NCBI GenBank assembly: GCA_958451705.1
Contig: CAUDRD010000061.1
Location: 1-8,010 of the forward strand
DNA length: 8,010 bases
Source of the DNA: an uncultured Oscillospiraceae bacterium
Lineage (GTDB): Bacteria; Bacillota; Clostridia; Oscillospirales; Acutalibacteraceae
Direction: 5' to 3'
Shown here: in pieces, positions 1-4,274 of the stretch
Layout of the letters: each line of letters starts with the position of its first letter
Numbering within the stretch: the stretch's first letter is position 1
Notes under the pieces: model-generated
The model's database searches: none
The model's input: only the letters and a program-made list of their open reading frames with translations
What the model was told of the DNA's origin: nothing
Position numbers and translations under genes: made by a program

Positions 1-159
1 GCCAGAGATGCGGCAGTGGTCAGCACAATAATAGGCGGAGGAGACGTATTGGGTGCGGTAATAATGCTCATGGGTGAGGACGGAGCTCTTCCCACTCACA
101 CTGAGGTAAAGCTGGCCCACGTTGCAGCGGTATTTCTTGGAAAACAGATGGAAGAGTAA
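1..159 (+). CDS. spoVT: SpoVT, stage V sporulation protein T (C-terminal fragment)
   Basis: Frame 1 is open from the window edge to a TAA at 157-159 and gives 52 residues. The visible part contains GGGDVLGAVIMLMG and ends with a helix EVKLAHVAAVFLGKQMEE. This closely resembles, from memory, the end of SpoVT, an AbrB-type DNA-binding protein with a C-terminal GAF-like domain that tunes sigma-G-dependent forespore gene expression. The N-terminal AbrB DNA-binding half lies outside the window, so that domain cannot be checked. The 3' end is followed after 5 bases by a 15-bp inverted repeat. The gene marks the organism as an endospore former. The main alternative is another GAF-domain AbrB regulator, but the LGKQME ending makes SpoVT much more likely. 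Confidence 0.85.
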   Translation, partial: ARDAAVVSTIIGGGDVLGAVIMLMGEDGALPTHTEVKLAHVAAVFLGKQMEE

Positions 160-308
160 TTAAAAAGGAATGAGAACAGATTCTCAGTGAACCTGTTCTC
201 ATTCCTTAGAAGCTTATAGAGATTTATTTCGTGCAGGTGGTTCTGCATGAAAGCTGAATTGTTGAAAATACAGCTGATATATAAATACATATTAATTTAA
301 TAGACTTC
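160..308 (-). ncRNA. Candidate small RNA, about 150 nt, leftward
   Basis: A minus-strand promoter (-35 at 338-343, -10 at 315-320) predicts a transcript starting near 307-308. Reading leftward, the region has an AU-rich 5' end and a hairpin at 252-275 (AGCTG/CAGCT plus an inner ATT/AAT, loop of 6). A second hairpin lies at 232-247 (TGCAG/CTGCA, loop of 6), followed by a 15-bp terminator stem at 165-207 with a U-rich tail on this strand. A 64-codon open frame on this strand (96-290) lacks a ribosome binding site, runs antisense into spoVT and has unconvincing composition, so it is not called as a gene. No known RNA family was recognised; the shape does not suggest 6S RNA. All structure was found by eye. 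The alternative is that the hairpins belong to the spoVT 3' UTR or the leader of the downstream regulator. Confidence 0.45.
165..207 (-). terminator. Intrinsic terminator, U-tract on minus strand
   Basis: There is a perfect 15-bp inverted repeat (165-179 and 193-207, core GAATGAGAACAG/CTGTTCTCATTC) with a 13-nt loop. On the minus strand the stem runs directly into TTTTTAATTA-type sequence. On the plus strand it is followed by AGAAGC, without a T-run. The stem may end spoVT transcripts too, but the polarity fits a leftward transcript better. Confidence 0.7.
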
Positions 309-314
309 GACACA

Positions 315-343
315 ATTTTACACCAGTTTTAATGTAAAGTCAA
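315..343 (-). promoter_or_regulatory. Near-consensus sigma-A-type promoter facing left
   Basis: Read on the minus strand, TTGACT (338-343) is separated by exactly 17 bases from TAAAAT (315-320), which is 5 of 6 matches in both boxes. The start would fall near 307-308. No convincing protein gene lies downstream on this strand, so it is assigned to the candidate small RNA that ends at the terminator at 165-207. Confidence 0.6.
317..338. promoter_or_regulatory. Possible operator dyad inside the leftward promoter
   Basis: TTTACA (317-322) and TGTAAA (333-338) form a perfect 6+6 inverted repeat with a 10-base centre. It starts in the -10 box and reaches the edge of the -35 box of the leftward promoter, and lies 62 bases upstream of the XRE repressor start. 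A repressor bound here would block the leftward promoter. Assignment to the neighbouring XRE protein is inference from position only. Confidence 0.35.
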
Positions 344-399
344 TATGTCACAAATGATGTGCATTACAATTTTATCATAAACTGCTAGTGAGGTGGATT

Positions 400-612
400 A
401 TGAGAAGCTATATGGATGTAATAAGGGAGTTAAGGGAGGATAACGATTTAACGCAAAGTGAGGTTGCAAAAGTTTTGGGTACCACTCAGCAGGTCTACTC
501 GAGGTACGAAAACGGGGAAAATGAATTGCCGATACGGCATCTTATTTCACTTTGTAAATTTTACAAAGTGAGCGCAGATTATATTTTATGTCTTGATGTT
601 GAAAACAGCTAA
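400..612 (+). CDS. Small XRE/Cro-family helix-turn-helix regulator
   Basis: This is a 70-residue protein consisting almost entirely of one XRE/Cro helix-turn-helix domain. LREDNDLTQSEVAKVL (residues 11-26) supplies the scaffold and first HTH helix, and TTQQVYSRYENG (28-39) is the recognition helix followed by the conserved E-N-G turn. LPIRHLISLCKFYKVSADYIL completes the five-helix fold. The ATG at 400 is preferred over the GTG at 388, because GAGG at 390-393 sits 6 bases before it; the GTG start would overlap that site. There is no sensor or dimerisation domain, so it probably acts as a simple DNA-binding dimer. Targets are unknown; the dyad at 317-338 just upstream is a candidate. A strong stem-loop follows immediately, so it is probably transcribed alone. 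Such single-domain regulators are common in Clostridia, both chromosomal and prophage-derived; no phage genes are seen here. Confidence 0.85.
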   Translation: MRSYMDVIRELREDNDLTQSEVAKVLGTTQQVYSRYENGENELPIRHLISLCKFYKVSADYILCLDVENS

Positions 613-619
613 AATTAAA

Positions 620-653
620 CCTCCTTAGCCCTTAAAAGGCTGAGGAGGATTTT
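620..653. terminator. Bidirectional intrinsic terminator
   Basis: An 11-bp stem (620-630 with 638-648, one G-T wobble position) has a 7-base loop. It is followed by ATTTTC on the plus strand, and by TTTAATTTT when read on the minus strand. It ends the XRE regulator transcript 7 bases after its stop codon and can also stop the leftward ASKHA gene transcript coming from 749. Confidence 0.8.
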
Positions 654-684
654 CATCATTTAAGGAAAATTTCTCTCTGTAACT

Positions 685-741
685 GTTTGAGGGAATTAAC
701 AGACCATAGAAGGGGAGCTCTTTGTGAGAATTCCCTGAAAC
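685..741. repeat. Imperfect 13-bp inverted repeat with 31-nt centre
   Basis: GTTTGAGGGAATT (685-697) and AATTCCCTGAAAC (729-741) are inverted copies with one mismatch. The element starts 8 bases past the stop of the ASKHA gene on its mRNA strand, between that stop and the terminator at 620-653. There is no T-run beside it and the loop is long, so it is not a standard terminator. It could be a 3' UTR structure or a protein binding dyad. Only the symmetry is directly supported. Confidence 0.5.
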
Positions 742-748
742 ATAAACT

Positions 749-2302
749 TTAGAGTATATTAAAGTTCATGTCGTCAATATATTTTTCCATGAAAAATGCG
801 TTTTCCGCAAGAGAGATTTCTTCCGCAGAATCTGCAATTTTTTTAAAAGCATCAATGTTGCCGCTGTGTGCTGCAATTGCTGCTCCCTTAGCGGCAGCGT
901 TACCGAGAGAATAGGTGATAGTTTTAAACGAATCTGGAATAAGTCCGATAGCTGCGGCATCGTATGGGTCAATGTAACTTCCGAAGCCGCCGCACAGATA
1001 AAATGATGAAATTTTATCGGCAGTGATACCACATTCTTTTAGTAGAGTTTCTATTCCTGCGCTTATTGCCCCTTTGGCAAGCTGTAACTGACGTATATCT
1101 CGCTGAGTTATTTTAACGCCTGCAAGTTTAACGTAAGATATACCGCTGCTGTCGCAGCTTATTAGGTGAGTAAATGGATGTCCTTCTTCGCAGATATATC
1201 CTGTTTTATCCATGATGCCTGTTTTAAGCATAAGTGCTGCGGCGCTTATAAGGCCCGTTCCGCATATGCCTATGGGTTCTTTTCCGCCTATTGTATGGCA
1301 CTTTATTTCTCCGTTTTCAATATAAAATTTATCGGCAGCTCCTTCACAGGCAGGCATTCCCATTTCTATACCGGCCCCTTCGAAAGCAGGACCCGCCGCA
1401 GTAGAACAGCAGCAAAGTCTGCCGTCGGTAAAGAGTGCCATTTCTCCGTTTGTGCCTATATCGGCGATAAATGCAGTCTCACTTTTTTCCATCATGGAGC
1501 TTTCTTTAATTGCACAGACTATATCTGCCCCTAAAAATGGTCCTATGCAGGGCGGAAAAATTATATCTGCTTGCGGAAAATCTTTAAAATATTTATCCGC
1601 CTTCTTGATAGTTCCAAATAAACTTCTCGGCTTAAAGGGAGAAGCTGCCATTGTGTCGGGATTAAGTCCTGCAAATATATGAAGCATAGTTGTGTTTCCC
1701 GTTACGATAAAGCGCAATATATTTTCTTTTGCCGCCTGAGCTTTTTCGCAAAGTCTTTCCGCCATAGAGGAAAGCTGTTCTGCAATGGCGGCGCTGATTT
1801 TTTCGGTGCCGTTTTTACAGCAGTAATCTATTCTCGACACTACGTCGCCTCCGTAAGGACGCTGGCTGTTAAGCTCTCCTTCGGAGCACAGAAGCCTGAA
1901 AGGTTCAAGGCCGTATATGGATCCAGCAACTGTTGTAGTGCCTATATCGAACACTATGGCGCATTTTTCGCCGGGTTCAGCCTTAAGGTTATTATTTTCG
2001 ATTTCAACTAAGACGTTTTTATCGCTGTCAGGCAATATGATTGTACAATCTCCTGAAATTTGAGCGAAACAGGCAAGGCGTGTATTTTCGGCTATGCTGT
2101 TGCCTAAAAGACTTTTTTCTCTCTCGTCCATAGGAGAAGCATCTCCGTATATTTCCACTTTGCATTTGCCGCAGATGTGGTTTCCGCCGCAGGGCATGGA
2201 AAAAGGTATTGCAGCGCTTTTGAGTATATCGGAAACAGTGGTTCCTTTTGATACGGAAAGGGTGGTTTCGTTATTATGTTTTCTGATTTTAATTATAGCC
2301 AT
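749..2302 (-). CDS. 2Fe-2S ferredoxin / ASKHA-domain protein, RACo-like corrinoid activase family
   Basis: The protein has 517 residues. Residues 1-95 form a plant-type 2Fe-2S ferredoxin domain with ligands C38, C44, C47 (CGGNHICGKC) and C78 (RLACFAQ). From about 114 an ASKHA ATPase domain (DUF4445/COG3894) follows: phosphate-1 motif DIGTTTVAG (119-127), NSQRPYGGDVVSRI (145-158), GNTTMLH (202-208), second DIGTNGE motif (281-287), and a late GGFGSYID. Characterised relatives (RACo, RamA) use ATP to drive reductive reactivation of corrinoid proteins from Co(II) to Co(I). At 517 residues it is shorter than RACo (about 630): the ASKHA part begins almost directly after the ferredoxin domain, leaving little room for RACo's linker and middle domain. 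No C-terminal 4Fe-4S motifs like those of RamA are seen. The ATG has GGAGG (2309-2313) 6 bases upstream; a -10-like TATAAT (2323-2328, minus) lacks a clear -35. No corrinoid protein or methyltransferase is adjacent, so the partner is unknown. Confidence 0.85.
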   Translation of the reverse strand: MAIIKIRKHNNETTLSVSKGTTVSDILKSAAIPFSMPCGGNHICGKCKVEIYGDASPMDEREKSLLGNSIAENTRLACFAQISGDCTIILPDSDKNVLVEIENNNLKAEPGEKCAIVFDIGTTTVAGSIYGLEPFRLLCSEGELNSQRPYGGDVVSRIDYCCKNGTEKISAAIAEQLSSMAERLCEKAQAAKENILRFIVTGNTTMLHIFAGLNPDTMAASPFKPRSLFGTIKKADKYFKDFPQADIIFPPCIGPFLGADIVCAIKESSMMEKSETAFIADIGTNGEMALFTDGRLCCCSTAAGPAFEGAGIEMGMPACEGAADKFYIENGEIKCHTIGGKEPIGICGTGLISAAALMLKTGIMDKTGYICEEGHPFTHLISCDSSGISYVKLAGVKITQRDIRQLQLAKGAISAGIETLLKECGITADKISSFYLCGGFGSYIDPYDAAAIGLIPDSFKTITYSLGNAAAKGAAIAAHSGNIDAFKKIADSAEEISLAENAFFMEKYIDDMNFNIL

Positions 2303-2599
2303 AAAAGTCCTCCGCAGCGGATATTATATGAATAACTTTACAAAAAATCCCCCTTTTTTGCAAGAACATATTGATTTATTTTTTAGATAAACATGGCTGA
2401 ATTAAGAAGAAAAGCTTCATTATGTAGGATTTACCGAAAATATGACCATATATGTAGACATTATTAATTTAAAATCCGGCGCTTTGTTTGATAAAAACCA
2501 TTACTATATCTTGTGATTTATGGTTGCAACCTTAAAATAACAAGCTTCTTGCAGAATAATTTTAAAATCTGCAAAAAGCTGCTTTTACTTTAAATTATT
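2303..2599. other. Intergenic stretch between two leftward genes
   Basis: This AT-rich stretch of 297 bases holds the ribosome binding site of the ASKHA gene (2309-2313), a TATAAT-like -10 at 2323-2328 on the minus strand, and the terminator of the flavoprotein gene at 2543-2580. Positions 2330-2540 contain no convincing gene. Another weak minus-strand box pair, TTGCAA then TATAGT with a 15-base gap, occurs near 2498-2525. The ASKHA gene therefore probably has its own promoter here, separate from the flavoprotein gene. Confidence 0.5.
2543..2580 (-). terminator. Intrinsic terminator of the flavoprotein gene
   Basis: Arms 2543-2555 and 2568-2580 pair over 13 positions with one mismatch that becomes a G-U pair in the leftward RNA; the loop has 12 bases. 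The leftward RNA continues TGTTATTTTAAGG, a moderately U-rich tail. It lies 20 bases beyond the flavoprotein stop codon and separates that gene from the ASKHA gene. Confidence 0.65.
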
Positions 2600-3142
2600 T
2601 TAGTGAATACTTTTTCCCATTTCGTAGGCTTCTGTGAGAGCTTTGTGGCCTTCAATGTCTCCGCCGCCGTTTACTCCTCCTGCAAAAACGGTGCCTGCAA
2701 GATTTGCTCTTTCAAAGCAATCTATCCAGCCCTGCAAACCGCTTATTGCTTTTTCTGGAACATAGTCTTCGTCTTCTGCCGCTGTTGCAAGGAGATAAAC
2801 GTCGCCGAATTTATAGTCGGAACCGTAAAGGGAATTGGCTCTGTCAATAAGTGTCTTCATCTGACCGCTCATTTCGTAGTAATAAATGGGAGTTGCAAAT
2901 ACAATGATGTCAGCGTCGTGAATTTTTTTAGTTATCTCTATTGCATCATCGTTTATAACGCAGTGACCGATTTTCTGGCAGGCAAGACAGCCCTTGCAGA
3001 AAGCTATATCCTTATCTTTCAAAGTGATTTTTTCAGCTTCGTTTCCGCTTTCGAGAGCTCCTTTCATAAAATAATCGGCAAGAATATCAGAGTTGCTTTT
3101 GTTTCTTAAGCTTGTGCTTATAATAAGAACTTTTTTTGACAT
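2600..3142 (-). CDS. Iron-sulfur flavoprotein (Isf-like, flavodoxin fold)
   Basis: A 180-residue cytoplasmic flavodoxin-fold protein of the NADPH-dependent FMN reductase/Isf superfamily. STSLRNKSNS (9-18), after the first beta strand, is the FMN-phosphate loop. ATPIYYYEMSGQMKTLIDRANSLY is the second flavin-contacting segment typical of this family. Between them, C49, C52, C55 and C61 form C-x2-C-x2-C-x5-C, the compact cysteine pattern that holds the 4Fe-4S cluster in Methanosarcina Isf. Isf-type proteins pass electrons between ferredoxin or similar donors and O2, peroxide or other acceptors; the substrate here cannot be read from sequence. The ATG is preceded by GGAGG (3153-3157) with a 10-base gap. 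It is divergent from a MerR regulator and carries a MerR-type promoter, so it is probably induced by that regulator. It could also be annotated as NAD(P)H-dependent oxidoreductase. Confidence 0.85.
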   Translation of the reverse strand: MSKKVLIISTSLRNKSNSDILADYFMKGALESGNEAEKITLKDKDIAFCKGCLACQKIGHCVINDDAIEITKKIHDADIIVFATPIYYYEMSGQMKTLIDRANSLYGSDYKFGDVYLLATAAEDEDYVPEKAISGLQGWIDCFERANLAGTVFAGGVNGGGDIEGHKALTEAYEMGKSIH

Positions 3143-3192
3143 ATCGTTATTTCCTCCTTAAGTGGATTTTGTATTTCCAGCATGATAAAATA

Positions 3193-3223
3193 ATTATACA
3201 ACCTAAATCTAACTTTAGGTCAA
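3193..3223 (-). promoter_or_regulatory. MerR-type promoter with 19-bp spacer for the flavoprotein gene
   Basis: On the minus strand the -35 box TTGACC (3218-3223) and a perfect -10 box TATAAT (3193-3198) are separated by 19 bases instead of the optimal 17. An overlong spacer filled by a dyad is the hallmark of promoters activated by MerR proteins through DNA distortion. The start would fall near 3186, giving a leader of about 45 nt with the AGGAGG site near its end. Confidence 0.8.
3201..3220. promoter_or_regulatory. MerR operator dyad
   Basis: ACCTAAA (3201-3207) and TTTAGGT (3214-3220) form a perfect 7+7 inverted repeat with a 6-base centre, filling the spacer between the flavoprotein -35 and -10 boxes. 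It begins 31 bases upstream of the merR start codon, so the same site could also autoregulate merR. The CTAAAG-like half-site resembles the CTTAAAG half-sites remembered for B. subtilis AdhR. Confidence 0.75.
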
Positions 3224-3250
3224 CAGTAATTTTAAAAGGGTGCGATTTTT

Positions 3251-3697
3251 ATGTATACAATAGGTGAAGTATCAAAGATGTTCGGTCTCCCTGTTTCAAC
3301 GCTGAGATATTATGATAAAGAAGGGCTTTTGCCTGATCTTCAAAGAGTTTCCGGTATACGCAGGTTTAGCGACAAAACAGTTGAAGCTATACAGGTTATA
3401 GAGTGCCTTAAAAAATCAGGAATGGAGATAAAAGCCATAAAGGAATTTATGAAATGGTGCTCCCAGGGCAGCGAAACGTATCCGAAAAGATACGAAATGT
3501 TTCTGCACCAAAAACAGGCGGTGGAGGGAGAAATCAAAAAGCTCGAAAAAGTTCTCGATATGATACATTATAAGCTTTGGTATTATGAGCAGGCTATGGC
3601 TGACGGAAACGAGGAAAGGGTGCGCTCCCTTTTGCCCGATAAAATGCCCGAGGAAATAAAAAAGGCCTACGAAAGTGCGCATGAAAAGGCGGAATAA
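3251..3697 (+). CDS. MerR-family regulator, AdhR/NmlR-like
   Basis: A 148-residue MerR-type transcription factor. The N-terminal winged-helix part is clear: YTIGEVSKMFGLPVSTLRYYDKEGLLP (2-28), the wing SGIRRFSD (34-41), then a second helical pair. Residues 90-115 form the long dimerisation helix, and a charged tail follows. C52 in VIECLKKSGM coincides with the conserved cysteine of AdhR/NmlR-type regulators, which respond to aldehydes, quinones or nitrosative stress through that thiol; a second cysteine is C70. There are no metal-binding cysteine pairs as in MerR or CueR and no drug-binding domain. The start is ATG 3251 with an AAAAGGG site about 10 bases before it. It is divergently arranged with the Isf-like gene, whose promoter contains the predicted operator. 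The inducer is inferred to be an electrophile or redox signal, not proven. Confidence 0.88.
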   Translation: MYTIGEVSKMFGLPVSTLRYYDKEGLLPDLQRVSGIRRFSDKTVEAIQVIECLKKSGMEIKAIKEFMKWCSQGSETYPKRYEMFLHQKQAVEGEIKKLEKVLDMIHYKLWYYEQAMADGNEERVRSLLPDKMPEEIKKAYESAHEKAE

Positions 3698-3746
3698 ATG
3701 TTATTTGAAAAATAAAGATATGTTAAAAACTGAATGTTATAGAAAG

Positions 3747-3780
3747 AAAAAAATCCCGGCTTATCTGCCGGGATTTTTTT
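3747..3780. terminator. Strong bidirectional terminator between merR and the nan operon
   Basis: A perfect 14-bp palindrome (3747-3760 with 3767-3780; core TCCCGGC/GCCGGGA) has a 6-base loop and is flanked by seven A on the left arm and seven T on the right. It therefore gives a U-tract in both directions. It ends merR from the left and the sialic acid operon from the right. Confidence 0.92.
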
Positions 3781-3797
3781 GACAAATTTCTTCGTCT

Positions 3798-3850
3798 TCT
3801 TCAAAATTCATATATATAAAACCGCTATTATTTAACCTGAATTTTGAAGA
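3798..3850. repeat. Perfect 13-bp inverted repeat at the operon 3' end
   Basis: TCTTCAAAATTCA (3798-3810) and TGAATTTTGAAGA (3838-3850) are exact inverted copies with a 27-base AT-rich centre. The right arm lies inside the last codons of the YhcH-like gene and the centre contains its stop codon. In the leftward mRNA it would form an AU-rich hairpin just before the GC-rich terminator. Its role is unknown; a 3'-end stabilising structure is possible. Confidence 0.55.
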
Positions 3851-4274
3851 TAGCCTTTTTAATTTTCTCGCTTTTTCCGTTCTTAACTGCTGTAAGATGA
3901 GCGTCATCGGGATAGCAGACAAGGAAATCGCCTTCGCTAAGGATTACCGAGCAGCTTTTTTCGCCGTCAAGGGGAAGGAAATCTTCTTCGGGAACATATT
4001 CCTTCTGCTCCATATTTTCAATGAAGCCCAGGTCGAGAATCTCGCTGCCTCTGAGCATAAGGTGCAGGTCGAGATAGTCTCTGTGAGCTTCCCACGGGCG
4101 GTTTTCACGGTCTGTTGTCTCATACTCAGCAATGTTTACGAAAAGACGTTTGCCGTCTATTTCGTGGCTTCCAGGCTCGAAAGAGAGCAAATCGTTTTTC
4201 TTGGCAAATTCCAGGCACTCTCTTACGTTATCAGGAAGATATGGTAAATTCTGATTAATGTTTGCAAAAATCAT
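3828..4274 (-). CDS. yhcH: YhcH/YjgK/YiaL family protein, probable sialic acid anomerase
   Basis: A 148-residue cupin-like (DUF386) protein, full length for the family. The family core is visible: LFVNIAEYETTDRENRPWEAHRDYLDLHLMLRG (44-76), where E62, H64, D69 and H71 fit the metal/substrate pocket, and a late strand DFLVCYPDDAHLT with H126. In E. coli the homologue YhcH (renamed NanQ) belongs to the nan regulon and speeds interconversion of sialic acid anomers, so that the alpha form released from glycans becomes usable. The start codon overlaps the symporter stop by one base (TAATG), with GGAGG at 4285-4289, so translation is probably coupled. It is the last gene of the operon. Relatives also act in other sugar pathways, such as EbgC and YiaL, but the neighbours point to sialic acid. 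Confidence 0.85.
   Translation of the reverse strand: MIFANINQNLPYLPDNVRECLEFAKKNDLLSFEPGSHEIDGKRLFVNIAEYETTDRENRPWEAHRDYLDLHLMLRGSEILDLGFIENMEQKEYVPEEDFLPLDGEKSCSVILSEGDFLVCYPDDAHLTAVKNGKSEKIKKAIFKIQVK

Noticed and set aside
96..290. 64-codon minus-strand open frame opposite the spoVT 3' end
   Set aside because: It has no ribosome binding site, half of it is antisense to spoVT, and its composition is AT-driven (F, N, L, Y-rich). The region is better explained as a non-coding RNA plus terminator.
346..364. CACA-AATGA-TGTG symmetry as an XRE operator
   Set aside because: Only 4-base arms match exactly; this is weaker than the TTTACA/TGTAAA dyad at 317-338 and is expected by chance.
373..378. 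TATCAT as -10 box for the XRE regulator gene
   Set aside because: No acceptable -35 box lies 16-18 bases upstream; a promoter must exist in 300-390 but could not be placed with confidence.
1166..2011. Several plus-strand open frames inside the ASKHA gene
   Set aside because: They are antisense shadows of a gene with clear ferredoxin and ATPase motifs, and they show no recognisable domains.
2393..2467. 24-codon plus-strand open frame, basic and cysteine-containing
   Set aside because: It has no ribosome binding site, no promoter and no terminator of its own; the length is expected by chance in this intergenic region.
2603..3109. 168-codon plus-strand open frame opposite the flavoprotein gene
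   Set aside because: It is a shadow of the Isf-like gene, whose motifs, ribosome binding site and promoter are all on the minus strand.
3762..3810. 16-codon minus-strand open frame ending inside the terminator after yhcH
   Set aside because: It has no ribosome binding site, and its last codons are the terminator stem itself.
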